Source: Megalonaias nervosa | Lineage: Eukaryota > Mollusca > Bivalvia > Unionida > Unionidae | Reading direction: 5' to 3' | NCBI GenBank assembly: GCA_016617855.1 | Contig: JAECUM010003657.1 | Location: 1 to 64,000 of the forward strand | Length of the DNA: 64,000 bases | Part shown: positions 52,701-60,990 of the stretch, piece after piece | Layout: each line of letters begins with the position of its first letter | Position numbering within the stretch: the first letter of the stretch is position 1 | Program-made: the position numbers and the translations under genes | Notes under the pieces: generated by a model | Databases searched by the model: none | What the model was told of the DNA's origin: nothing | What the model saw: only the letters and a program-made list of their open reading frames with translations

Positions 52701-54771
52701 TAGATTCAATCAGAAGGAACATGGAAACTTGGCCTCCTATCCCCATCTCAGGTGACAATGGAAATCATCTGCCGTGTATAGTGAGTTAAATCTGTTTCAT
52801 AAAATTCTCAAAAAACTTTATCCCACAGTAAGAATATAAATACACGATAATAAAAATAAGTACATAAAGGTATAAAAAGTAAAGTTCCCCACTTTTCCAA
52901 AGCAAACAGCTAATAAAATTTTATTATTCTCATCTATACGCTGTTAGGAATCACTTCCAAATTCGTATTTGGTAGTATTTCAGTCAACTATAAACATTCT
53001 GAAAAATCATCTTTGTAATTTTCTCTCGCATACTGTTTCAAGAAAGACTACATGGGCAAATACTTCCATTTATTCAATTATTCTTTATTTCATTCAGCTA
53101 CCTTACATGCCAACCCCTTTTGAGAGGTGTAAATGTAACTATTGCTATTATAAGTGGCAAAAATGGGTAAACTGGGCATAAAAACTGTAATTTAAATAGT
53201 ACATGCCAGAATTACAGCACATATGAAAAAGATACATTTATTTGTGCAACTAGATTCTGCAAACTGGTCAAAATGCTTGTCACAAAGGGCAAGATACAGA
53301 CACAAAATATACTGAACAATTATTTATATTCAACACTCACTAGAACTATTCTATTTTTGCTGAATGAACATGAACTGGAATTCTGCAATGAGCATGATCA
53401 TGTGCTCAAAGTGCTGTATTACATTACTCTCATATTCTTCTTTTAAAGTTTTTAAAGTGGTGTTGTTTTGTCCTTGTTTGACCTGACATGTTTTTAAGTT
53501 TGAAAAAATCCATCTGCTCTAAACATTTTCCATCATATAACATCCACAACTTACACCATAAAGCATTTTGCTTTACATCTGGCACCATTCTGTTTAAAAG
53601 TACAGACTGGTCCACTACCTACCTAGCTAATCAATATCATGAATCTGTGAACAAAAGGTCATATTTATCAGCTATAAATAGCAAATAAGGAAAGTATTCT
53701 TATGCTATTCATATGCAGCAGTCATCTTTTTAAGAATATTCTCAAATTTATATGAGTGGAATTAAATAGATGATAAAAGTGACATAAACAACTTTTTACT
53801 GCTTTATTTTAATTTTATTTTTTAATGTACCAGAAAGACATAATCCTTACACAAGGAAGTGTAAAATGCAGTTTGGTGGAAAAAAGCATAATGATTATGC
53901 CAAAAACATAATGGTTGGCATGTATGAGTTACTGAAAAATGAAAAACTGAAAATCTAAATCTCAACTTCAGTTTGACCATTCCAATAACCTTCTTGGTAT
54001 ATAATGTGAATTCATGTTTTACATTTATTCAGATTATTAAAACTGCTCATAAATAATGAAATTATAATCCTACACCATGTGTAATGGTTCTCAATGTAAT
54101 CATTAATAGCACATGGTTGTTTATGGATGTTACTGTCCAACTGGGCTCATTGACATTCACCAATGGTGAAGATATATGGTCTTGAACAAAATTTGCTGTG
54201 CTGCAACCATTATTTTTTTATTAATACCTACCATAACCATGACCTTTGACATTTAGACCACCAAAATAAAAAACAGGTTTCGTTCTTATCCTAAGTGCAA
54301 GCCATCCACAAAGTGGTCAAGATGCTTAAGTTATTGCGCTAAACCCATTTTTCTTTGAGTTATGATGATCTTGACCTGTGACCCTTTGACCCCTAAATTA
54401 AGCAATCTCCCCTTCCTTACTTTAAATACTGCCCTCCATAAACTCTGTTTAATTTCCATTTAATAGAAATACAGTTGTCATCCAAAAAAACATTTTTCTT
54501 CTTTCAGTCGCAGTGACCTTAACAGTTGTCCCTAAAATCAATAGTGCAAGTCATCCACAAACTTAAGTTAGGTCCAAGTCTGTGATGTAGAACTATTATT
54601 ATTGTGTAGAAACAAAAACAGCTGATAACAGACATATGCATGGATGGGCAGATGGTTAATGTCTTAAAATTATATATTCCATCTTCAGCAGGTGTATGAA
54701 AAAGAAAATAATTTCAATAACCTCTTCTTGCAATCTCTTCTTTTCTTCTAAAAATTTTCTCAGTTTATCAT
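34671..54771 (-). CDS. LRRFIP2: LRRFIP1/LRRFIP2 homolog, C-terminal coiled-coil part, five exons (3'-partial gene)
   Basis: Spliced gene on the minus strand; the span includes introns. Five exons join in phase (1-0, 0-1, 1-0, 0-0, 0-stop) to about 150 residues of heptad-like, Glu/Lys/Gln-rich coiled coil ending in TAA. Family landmarks appear in the right order: a DKLRKF segment, EVQREASKQI (across a splice junction), [29 protein letters not shown], and [14 protein letters not shown] near the C-terminus. This order is that of the LRRFIP family (Pfam LRRFIP), cytoplasmic coiled-coil proteins that bind Flightless-I and act in Wnt and innate immune signalling in vertebrates. Upstream coil and N-terminal exons were not found in the window. 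Intron lengths are 2607, 3306, 8174 and 5559 bp, with GT-AG ends throughout. The two vertebrate paralogs cannot be told apart here, so the symbol means the family. Identification is from recognised motifs, not a search. Confidence 0.85.
34917..35133. mobile_element. inverted-repeat element family M1, full-length copy
   Basis: The arms GTACCACATATATTCAATTAC and (inverted) GTACCATATATACTCGCTTA enclose internal repeats GGCAGATCAGAGTCTG and TGAGTAATCATAACAAAATG. It lies in the last intron of the LRRFIP homolog, about 130 bp from the terminal exon. Confidence 0.68.
35441..36287 (+). mobile_element. probable solo LTR related to family L1 at its ends
   Basis: It starts TGTTATGTACATTTA and ends GTAACA, flanked by GCAT on both sides (35437-35440 and 36288-36291). 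The last ~80 bp (TTTTACAAAACTTGTTGGTTTTCC...) match the ends of the two L1 LTRs. The body is different, so this is a divergent relative or a different subfamily. It sits immediately upstream of LTR copy 2. Confidence 0.5.
36615..37472 (+). mobile_element. probable solo LTR (family L1), copy 2
   Basis: 858 bp from TGCTAT to ATAATA, homologous to 15705-16539. The flanks GTGAT (36610-36614) and GTGAC (37473-37477) differ at one base and probably represent a 5-bp target duplication. It lies in the 5.6-kb intron of the LRRFIP homolog, antisense to the gene. Confidence 0.68.
37755..38035. repeat. diverged ~90-bp tandem repeat, 3-4 units
   Basis: Recurring GGGTATTCTGATTTTGTCCTTT and CATCTGGCCTATTTTTGTGCC motifs. 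Confidence 0.65.
38510..39580. repeat. diverged tandem repeat of roughly 150-bp units
   Basis: Motif order CATCAAGATGCATCCACTTA, GTTTCATGATTCCAGG, then CATGAAATATTGGTCA recurs near 38556, 38705, 39003, 39141 and 39536, in a non-coding intron. Confidence 0.65.
38750..38925. repeat. 36-bp minisatellite, about 5 units, inside the larger repeat
   Basis: Unit TCATGAGCTATAATGGTCCA plus AAAACTCATGTGG. It is a secondary expansion within one unit of the surrounding ~150-bp repeat. Confidence 0.88.
39590..39838 (+). repeat. fragment of a dispersed repeat with a hairpin end
   Basis: The right end reads AGTTTACCTCCAATTTTTTG then AGGCGAGCTAAA, a short imperfect hairpin. The preceding GCTGACACCAGGGGCGGTGC is less AT-rich than its surroundings. 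It resembles non-autonomous repeats common in bivalves (recollection, not a search). Confidence 0.4.
40344..40448 (-). CDS. LRRFIP2: LRRFIP homolog exon, RRLQRE segment
   Basis: A 105-nt exon (35 codons, phase 0-0) with acceptor ATTACAG and donor GAG|GTCAGT. It encodes a continuous charged helix beginning [11 protein letters not shown] and ending [13 protein letters not shown], matching the family segment in which a run of Arg/Lys precedes LQRE. It is separated from the previous exon by an 8.2-kb intron filled with DIRS retroelements, a SINE and minisatellites. Confidence 0.87.
40757..41045. repeat. DIRS-type terminal block, copy B
   Basis: Begins TTATGTTTCTCTGATAGTAC and ends with the inverted TATTGGAGAAACATA. 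It aligns with 42770-43075. It is probably a terminal repeat of the DIRS element remnant above it. Confidence 0.6.
41046..42480 (-). mobile_element. second, more decayed DIRS-like fragment (copy B)
   Basis: The segment around 42090-42200 (TGTGACACCAGTCACTGACC and flanks) aligns with 44140-44270 of copy A, and the block below it matches the copy A terminal block. Coding similarity is almost gone; one frame (42051-41851) is open for 66 codons without a recognised motif. Confidence 0.5.
42501..42750 (-). mobile_element. SINE family S1, nearly complete copy
   Basis: Minus-strand copy with a (TTG)n start on the plus strand (the ACA tail), a B-box equivalent GACTCGAACCC and A-box region CCACTCAGCCACTC. 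The flanks AGAAAAGGTT and AGAAAAAGTT differ at one base and probably are the target duplication. It lies between the two DIRS fragments. Confidence 0.85.
42770..43075. repeat. DIRS-type terminal block, copy A
   Basis: AAATTATGTTTCTCTGAGAA then TACTTACCAAATCAC at one end is mirrored by GTGATTGGATAAGTATTTTTGG then AGAAACATAATTT at the other, an imperfect ~37-bp inverted repeat. A third partial motif (CCCCAATCACATTATG) follows at 43088. This fits the unusual inverted and internally complementary ends of DIRS elements. Confidence 0.65.
43423..43669 (-). pseudogene. DIRS tyrosine recombinase C-terminal remnant
   Basis: Contains [47 protein letters not shown]. In the family this is the catalytic H-x-x-R box followed by W. 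Here the box reads QKLQ, so the His and Arg are lost, and the expected nucleophile Tyr region is not seen in frame. Inactive. Confidence 0.72.
44240..44530 (-). pseudogene. DIRS region between RNase H and recombinase
   Basis: An open frame with [37 protein letters not shown] and [12 protein letters not shown], a pattern typical of the segment before the recombinase domain in DIRS polyproteins (APxWP..W..DLL.L, then LxAWxL). Confidence 0.7.
44690..45090 (-). pseudogene. DIRS RNase H remnant
   Basis: [17 protein letters not shown] and [14 protein letters not shown] motifs (about 45060-44985) with an in-frame stop, then RSDNSGG, and near 44830-44750 [20 protein letters not shown] with GWSLHQLVF. 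These are the DIRS RNase H helix and its downstream ADxLSR signature. At least two frameshifts. Confidence 0.75.
45381..45620 (-). pseudogene. DIRS reverse transcriptase remnant
   Basis: The frame contains [19 protein letters not shown] followed by [11 protein letters not shown], the conserved motif block downstream of the YxDD box in DIRS-type RTs. The catalytic YxDD box itself was not found. A change of sequence type above about 45600 suggests that part is deleted or replaced. Confidence 0.75.
45781..47150. other. intron sequence of uncertain origin, with a ~148-bp tandem duplication and an 86-codon frame
   Basis: 46280-46390 and 46430-46540 are a diverged duplication (GGTGCAGAATGGTCGGTATGG and GGTGCAGTATGGTCAGTATGG). 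On the minus strand 47120-46860 is open for 86 codons, Pro/Leu/Gln-rich (SLPDTEAAQ at its end), with no domain I know. It could be the gag-like portion of the DIRS element or unrelated intron DNA. Confidence 0.35.
47151..48149. other. unassigned intron sequence
   Basis: AT-rich, with no exon matching the LRRFIP coil and no repeat recognised. Confidence 0.45.
48150..48372 (-). repeat. satellite family T1, inverted fragment
   Basis: The reverse complement shows CACCATTTTAATTTAGGACC, AGACATCATAA and CATTCAGGATCAACC in the order of the 27040-27790 repeat. About 1.5 units. Confidence 0.7.
48623..48702 (-). CDS. LRRFIP2: LRRFIP homolog exon, AEQDI segment
   Basis: An 80-nt exon with acceptor TTCCAACAG and donor ACT|GTAAGT. 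Two leading bases complete the Arg codon split with the previous exon. It then encodes [19 protein letters not shown] and ends IATLEAT in phase 0. This is the most conserved and diagnostic stretch of the LRRFIP C-terminal coil. Confidence 0.87.
49250..49594. repeat. 48-bp minisatellite, about 7 units
   Basis: Unit CACACCTCTTGGTCACCAAT, CACATGATTTAATTAATGCT, GTATGAAG. The central units are nearly identical. Confidence 0.95.
49595..50298. other. unassigned intron sequence
   Basis: No gene or repeat recognised. Confidence 0.45.
50299..50530 (-). mobile_element. SINE family S1, degraded copy
   Basis: (TTG)n then GTTTAATGCCATTTTCCAGC at the tail side. On the plus strand a GACTTGAACCCATGC B-box equivalent and a decayed A-box region near 50518. 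Target duplication not clear. Confidence 0.78.
50531..51075. other. unassigned intron sequence
   Basis: No gene or repeat recognised before the 79-bp array starts. Confidence 0.4.
51076..52030 (-). repeat. 79-bp minisatellite (about 12 units) carrying copies of an exon end and its 5' splice site
   Basis: Units start at 51076, 51155, 51234, 51313, 51392, 51471, 51550, 51629, 51708, 51787, 51866 and 51946; the period is 79 bp (80 for the last two). The next phase falls at 52026, inside exon 52009-52114. On the minus strand each unit reads TGCA, a short TATATGAAG-like stretch, AAAA and GTATGTACAG, the same as the exon end and donor, then about 55 bp of intron-type sequence. Units nearest the exon are the most divergent and exon-like (TTATATG, GTATAATACACC); distal units are nearly identical. 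Confidence 0.93.
52009..52114 (-). CDS. LRRFIP2: LRRFIP homolog exon; its 3' end is part of a minisatellite unit
   Basis: A 106-nt exon with acceptor CCATTGCAG and donor CAAA|GTATGT. It starts in phase 0 ([17 protein letters not shown]) and ends in phase 1, with the residues MQLYEVQ at its end. The following exon completes an Arg codon (QREASKQ), exactly as in the family. The middle, rich in Lys, Pro and Asn, is the short non-coil linker seen at this place in relatives. The last 21 nt and the donor are repeated about twelve times, imperfectly, in the adjoining intron as part of a 79-bp tandem array. Confidence 0.82.
52115..54179. other. unassigned intron sequence
   Basis: Most of the 2.6-kb intron between two LRRFIP exons. 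No repeat identified. Confidence 0.45.
54180..54650 (+). repeat. dispersed repeat family B, copy 1
   Basis: Shares with 60270-60790 the series TGACCTTTGAC, GACCCCTAA, CCATTTTTCTTCTTTCAGT, CAGTGACCTTAAC, CATCCACAAAC and GTCTGTGATGTAGAACTA. Same orientation, about 6.1 kb apart. Non-coding. Confidence 0.7.
54722..54771 (-). CDS. LRRFIP2: LRRFIP homolog exon, start of terminal coil
   Basis: A 50-nt exon. The acceptor is a pyrimidine-rich TTTCTTTCAG and the donor is GAG|GTTATT. It is read in phase 1 at its start (two bases complete a codon split with the previous exon) and ends in phase 0. It encodes [16 protein letters not shown], which corresponds to the RLRKL..EKEEL segment of the family. The next exon continues the helix directly. 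The small size and the match of phase with both neighbours support it. Confidence 0.75.
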
Positions 54772-55596
54772 CTGAAAGAAAGAAAGAAAGAGAAAATATG
54801 TATTAATAACAAAACCAGCAATAACTGATAACAAAATCTGCACAAGGATCTGATGGATCTAAAATGGACTTTTTTACACTGATGTGACAAAAATGATGCA
54901 AATATTTTCTAAATAATTTTTTTTACAAGACTTAATGAACAACAATTTTTCAAAGATAAAAACTTTTTACAAGATTCACTGTCTTTTTTTGTTGCCAAAA
55001 TGAAGAGGAAATTCAGTACAAACTTAAAAAGGTAAAAAGAAGAAAACTGAAAGTATCCCAAATCCCTTTTTCCAAAAATAGAACTCAAAACAATGGCTGG
55101 TATTGCAATATTGCACATGTATGCCTTCAGGTGTGATGCTTAACTACACATAAGAACCCAGGTGTTTCGTAAACAAGAATAAAAGAGAACTCAGGATAAG
55201 TCATAAAAATGCCATAGCTTTTGATTAATCAGTGGCAATATGCATAAAAGAGTTGAAAAACCACTTGCTTTACTAGGATTTGTTATTATTTCCATTAGGA
55301 TTTTGAACTGATTTCAACATTTAACAAAGTCTAACCTGCTGTCATCTGTAAATCTGACAAGATCCTTTCCAAAGGGAACATCACAAAATAAGCAAAGTCT
55401 TAACACAGCGTTTATTACAAAGACCTTCATGATGTTCCCTGCTGAACTACACAAGTTTTCTTTCACATTCTACCTCTTAGTGGTAAAGGCTGCATATTGT
55501 CAAGGTTTAAAGATAGATGAAGTGAAATTTAGTATTGTATCTGAAAGAGTCCCTCTAAGTATTTGATTTTTACACTTTGCTAAAATGAATGATAAG

Positions 55597-55853
55597 CTGT
55601 TGTTGTTGTTGTTGTTGTAGGTTTAATGCCATTTTTCAGCACAAGATAGGCTATACATGGTGGCCAGTATAAATGGTGGAGGAAGCACCCAGGAAAACCC
55701 CAGAAAGAACCACTGACCCACGAGAAGTTACTGGCAAGCTTTCTCACATACCCACATTAGCCGAATCCGAGACTCGAACCCATGCAGACAGAGGTGAGAT
55801 GGCAGTGATCCTTAACGTTGAGCGCTTTAGACCACTTGGCCACTCGAGGCCCC
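55597..55853 (-). mobile_element. SINE family S1, intact with perfect target duplication
   Basis: TGAATGATAAG at 55586-55596 and 55854-55864 is an 11-bp perfect duplication. In minus orientation the head begins GGGGCCTCGAGTGGCCAAGT (55853 downward) with B-box equivalent GACTCGAACCC, and the (CAA)n tail is at 55597. It lies in the intron between the candidate Ser-rich exon and the next LRRFIP exon. Confidence 0.92.
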
Positions 55854-55884
55854 TGAATGATAAGTCTGTTTGACCTTAGTGGAA

Positions 55885-56080
55885 TATTCATGAGAGCCAC
55901 TTCAGGAAATATTCATGAGGGTCACTTCAGGAAATATTCATGAGGGTCACTTCAGGAAATATTCATGAGGGTCACTTCAGGAAATATTCATGAGGGTCAC
56001 TTCAGGAAATATTCATGAGGGTCACTTCAGGAAATATTCATGAGGGCTACTTCTCGAAATATTCATGAGGACCACTCACA
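55885..56080. repeat. 25-bp minisatellite, 8 units
   Basis: Unit ATATTCATGAGGGTCACTTC plus AGGAA. The TTCATGAG motif starts at 55887, 55912 and then every 25 bp to 56062. Confidence 0.95.
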
Positions 56081-56337
56081 AAATATACTAAGATGCATGA
56101 TCATGAATCCCATTTCAGTACATATTAATAAAATTATGGGTAGTGTACTTCATTTTAAGGTGGTTTCACTACAAGGTGGTATACTCAATGGCTCCTAAGG
56201 ACAGCTTTATAGTGCTCTACATTTGAAACTTATGTAATAATTTATCAAATAAATTTGAGTAAAATTTTATTCATTTTCTCTTTCCAAAATTCAGATCATT
56301 ATGGATTTACATTAATTATAGTAAAAGCTGAATGACA

Positions 56338-56420
56338 AACCATATATACTCGCTTGTAAGTCGTCATTTTTTTTTACTGAAAATTCAATTCATGCAGGGT
56401 AGGGGGTCATCTTATAAGCA
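56338..56420. mobile_element. fragment with an M1-type terminus
   Basis: ACCATATATACTCGCTTGTAAG followed by TCGTCATTTTTTTTTACTG and GGGGGTCATCTTATAAGC. The terminus matches M1 but the interior differs, so it may be a sister family. Confidence 0.5.
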
Positions 56421-56738
56421 CAATATACAAAACATTTGATAAATTTAAGTATAATATTGGAAACTCCAGATGTTTGCATTACATTCAAATACTGTCAATT
56501 CAAATAGTTTTACATTTTCATGCCATTATTCTCATTCAGAAATTTATATATGGTATGCACTGTGTTTATCAGTTTCAAATATTTTTACATTTTCATGCCA
56601 CTATTCCCATTCAGAAACATCGAAATGGTATGCACTGTGTTCATCAGTTTCATGATGGTATTCATTACTCAATAATTCTATCAACAGTCATTTGGATTGT
56701 AATTAAAAAATAATTCCAGTAAATTAAATAATACTCAC

Positions 56739-56808
56739 TGTAAAGTGAAGTGTCCATTGATGTTGTTGACCTTGGGTTTTTACTAGCAAATATATTGCTT
56801 CTATTTTC
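56739..56808 (-). CDS. possible serine-rich LRRFIP exon
   Basis: A 70-nt candidate exon with acceptor GACTTGCAG and a near-consensus donor ACA|GTGAGT. Read in phase 0 it gives ENRSNIFASKNPRS followed by TTSMDTSLY and ends in phase 1, which matches the phase-1 start of the exon at 54771. A Ser/Thr-rich segment lies before the coiled coil in LRRFIP proteins, often in alternatively spliced exons. Another frame is also open, and no family motif is strong enough for certainty. Confidence 0.4.
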
Positions 56809-58077
56809 CTGCAAGTCTGAACAATCTGTATTTGTATTATATTTTGTGTTGTGCTGTATAAACACTGCTTTTAATGCATTAAGTTTTAATTTTATTTATA
56901 TTTTCTCTTGCCATATTCCAAATCTGATTCCCAAATGATATCTACCGCATTATCTGCCAATGTATGTAGCCTGATAAGCAAATGGCCTGTAAAGGCAACA
57001 CTGACTTTTTTCTTCAAGTTGACAATCCTTTTGATTCAACCATGAATTTGATACTTGTACATTTCCAAGAAGAATCACACAACTCCCTGTGTGTATATGA
57101 ATTTAATTATTTAACACCCTCTCTGTTTTCTTGTGTGACAACTCTCTCACTAAATGATGCATTTGGTACTTATTCAGTGCCAAGTAAAAGAAGATGGTTA
57201 TCTGAAACCCCTTTGATCTTGCTGCACAAATGACACAGTAGCATCCTTTAAAAGATTTTGCAGACTTTATGGTGGAAGTATCATATACAGAGCCCAAGTT
57301 CAGTCTCCATATAAAAAGGCACATAACAGTAAAGACAAGGAATCAGAGTTGGATGATATTTACGATGACTAAATGATGATGAGGCTGAATTCTTGGACTT
57401 TGTACCAGGTGACATTAGACAATGACATTCATAGTATACTGCAAATCACACAAATATGGACTTTATTGACATTATCTGTATGACATGTGGAATTAACATA
57501 ATGTGGGATACTGTGAATTGGATCATCCTAGGCTACTATTTTTATACTGTAATGTGACCGATGATTAAATTCATAGATCTATCATGTAAATAAATTTAAA
57601 ATGTCAAAGTATTATGGATTTCTTTGTGACATGAAGATGAATAAAATATAACTGTGTTTTACACTTGTTACGTCTTTATTTTTTATGTTGATTTATCTAT
57701 CCATCCAGTTTGGTTCATTTATTTTTCCAAAGTGTAACTTTGACTCACTGACAAGTCATTGCTTCAGATGGAGCTGACTTGCAAAACAAACCCCTTGTGG
57801 AAGAGTCAGAGTGAAATTAGCTTTTGAAGCCGTAAAAAAAGGAGGGAGGTCAATTCACAGTCAACTTATTTTTGAATCCTGAATTCTATTATAAATCCTG
57901 AATTCTGTGGACTTGAGAAAAGACAAAATTACCTCAGCAGCCAGCTTTGGTGAGTAATGACATCAAGAAGTCATCAACCATGTTGTAACATCAAAAAGAA
58001 CATGTACAGTCCTAGGTTAGAACAAACTTTCAAGATGCTTGTTTTAACAGTAACAGCATTTCTTTGTTAATGTTGCT
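56809..58077. other. unassigned sequence with weak coding-like fragments near 56980-57420
   Basis: A plus-strand frame at 56982-57233 (83 codons) and a later acidic DDEAEFLDF stretch near 57375 look like remnants of a protein-coding repeat, but no domain is recognisable and frames are broken. Confidence 0.35.
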
Positions 58078-58291
58078 GTATATACTCACTTATAAAATGA
58101 ATCCAACTGCAAACTGTACAGACCCAGATGTAGTCTTTCATAATGTGTTGGCAGATCTGGGTCTCTGCAGTTTGTTAGAAGTAATCAGAGCAACAAGATA
58201 GACCCTGACCTGCAGGTGCAATATGCTATGACAGATATGGATCTTTGTTGTTTGCAGTTTGACTCAACTTATATGTGAGCATATATGGTAT
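58078..58291. mobile_element. inverted-repeat element family M1, best-preserved copy
   Basis: The left arm (TATACTCACTTATAA...AACTGCAAACTGTACAGACCC) pairs with the right arm over about 50 bp. The centre holds GGCAGATCTGGGTCTCTGCAG and TTAGAAGTAATCAG. About 214 bp, non-coding. It is the clearest foldback in the window. Confidence 0.75.
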
Positions 58292-58619
58292 AAATGGTTA
58301 ATGTGATGGACAGAGGTAGACAAGAATAGCATGACTCATTTGCCATGTTAATATTTAACAAGTCACACATGCTAAAATGTACAGCACATTTTGGATACAA
58401 TGCTGATTCACTGTTACCAATGAATCCTAAGATCTGACAACTTTATTTTCCACAAACACTTATGGGATGAACATCTAATTAAAATCAATACCTACTTATA
58501 TGAGTAAATCTGACAGGCACTGATTGAAGTTCACCTTATGATGACATTTGAAATTGCTGGTCCATTTATTTTAGTAACCTATCTGATAAAGATTTACATA
58601 TTAGAGTGTAATGGTTAGA

Positions 58620-59900
58620 ATATTACATCTACACTTCATGCTGGAGAGTTATGATTAGAAACATTATGTTCATTTCATATTAAAGTGTTCTAATTAGAAA
58701 TGTTATTTTTACATTTCATGTTGGTGCGTTATGGTTAGAAACATTGTTTTTATATTTCATATTGAGTGTTCTGGTAAGATATGTTTACATTTCATATTAA
58801 AGGGTGTTATGTTTAGAAATTTTATGTTTACCTTCCATATTTGAGTGTTACGGTTAAAACCACTGTTTACATTTCATATAAAAGAGCTATGGTTAAAAAC
58901 ATTGTGTTTACATTTCATATTAGAAAGTTATGGTTAGAAATGTTATGTTTACATTTCATATTACAGAGTGTTGTGGTTAGAAATGTTATATTTACATTTC
59001 ATATTACAGAGTGTTGTGGTTAGAAATGTTATATTTACATTTCATATTACAGAGTGTTGTGGTTAGAAATGTTATGTTTACATTTCATATTACAGAGTGT
59101 TGTGGTTAGAAATGTTATATTTACATTTCATATTACAGTGTTGTGGTTAGAAATGTTATATTTACATTTCATATTACAGAGTGTTGTGGTTAGAAATGTC
59201 ATGTTTACATTTCGTATTACAGAGTGTTATGGTTAGAAATGTTATATTTACATTTCACATTTGAGTGTTATGGTTAAAAACATTATGCTTACATATCATA
59301 TTAGAATGTTATGATTAGAAATATTACATTTCATATTAGAGTCATAGTTTGAAACATGTTAACATTTTTTATTAGTATTGTAGTTAGAAACATGTTTACA
59401 TTTCATATTGGTGAGTTATGGTTAGAAACATTAATTTCATATTAGTGTGTTATGGTTAAAAATGTTGTGCTTACATTTAGTATTATTGAGTTACAGCTAG
59501 AAATACTGAGTTTACTTTTCATATTGAAGTCTTATGGTTAGAAACACTGTGTTTACATTTAGTATTATTGAGTTACAGCTAGAAATACTGAGTTTACTTT
59601 TCATATTGAAGTCTTATGGTTAGAAACACTGTGTTTACATTTAGTATTATTGAGTTTTAGTTAGAAATACTGTATTTACTTTTCATATTTAAGTGTTATG
59701 GTTAGAAATACTGTGTTTACACTGAGCTATAGTTAGAAATACTGTGTTTACTTTTCATATCAGAGTGTTCTAGTTAAAAACACTGTGTTTACATTTAGTG
59801 TTATAGTTATGGTTAGAAACATCGTTTACATTTCATATCAGAATGTTACAGTTAGAAACATCATGTTTACATTTCATATTGGAGAGTTATGGGTTACATA
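58620..59900. repeat. large ~40-bp minisatellite, about 30 units
   Basis: Unit GTTATGGTTAGAAATGTTAT plus GTTTACATTTCATATTAGAGT. The core (58920-59230) is homogeneous and both flanks are diverged. Variants lose or gain a few bases, so open frames across it are accidental. Confidence 0.95.
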
Positions 59901-60269
59901 TATTATGTTCTGAATGACATTTTACACTTTAAAAAATGTTTAAGCTGTGATCTGACTGGTGAATCAAAAGGTCAACTGAACATGACCTTTTATTGTTGTC
60001 TGTCAATTCTCCATTATGTTGGAGATCTCTATTTTAATGAGACTGGGATGAAAATGTGAATAAAAAGTCACAAATACAGCTGTGATATGGTTCAATTTCA
60101 ATCCAAGATTAAATGACGTGGCATAGTTGGTGTTCTACAGGAAGAACAAGAGTACAATGAGTTGTAAATTATATGCCATGCCCATGTTTAATGGCCTCAA
60201 TGCAGACATTAATGAGGTGCTGGTTGACTCTGAAAATTACTTACTAATGGGTCTCAATAAACCTGAAAT

Positions 60270-60990
60270 TTTGTCAAAGTGTACAGTCTTCAACTAAAAA
60301 CTTGCTGTGCAGAAACAATTTTTGTCTTAACACTCATCACCTTAACCTTTGACCTCCAGACCCCAAGTTCTGTAAGTTTCTTTCTCACCCTAAGTACAAG
60401 ACCGCTAGGGAACAAAGATTATGCTGCAAACTCATCCTTCCTTCAGTTCCAATGACCATGGCCATTGACCTTTTGAAACAGTGCCAGCCCTTCATCAACT
60501 CTGGTCCAAGTACACCTTCAAGAATATTGTGTAAAAACCATTTTTCTTCTTTCAGTTACAGTGACCTCTGACCATGAACCCAAAGTATAAGTTATCCACA
60601 AACTTTGGTGAAGGTACATGGTCTAGAATATAATTTTTTTTCCAGAAACCATTTTTCATTCAACTGACCTTTACCTTTTGACTCAAAAAAACTGGCATCT
60701 TCCAAACCCCAGGTGAAAGCCATCCACAAATTTTGGTCCAGGTCTGTGATGTAGAACTAATGTTATTGTGTGAACATGTGTTCATTCTCCAGTCAGTGAC
60801 CTTTTCCTTTCACTTTTTGCCCCCCCCCCTCCACTTAATACACTTCATTCTTATCCCAAACACAAACTTTACAAATCTGGTAATGGCTGATGGTACAAAA
60901 CTCAAATTATTGTGTGAAAACAAAACTGGGATGGACGGAAGCCCTAACATGATAGGCTTTGGCTTTGTCCTATGGCCTGTGTATCCATAA
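60270..60990 (+). repeat. dispersed repeat family B, copy 2 (longer)
   Basis: Same motif series as 54180-54650, then ATTGTGTGAAAACAAAACTG followed by GATGGACGGAAGCCC, which marks a second unit or the element's far end. It includes a C-run at 60821-60830. Confidence 0.68.

Noticed and set aside
58841..59236. Repeat peptides with LWLEMLCLHF-like units
   Set aside because: Open frames produced by a minisatellite unit of changing length; the frame is not conserved along the array.
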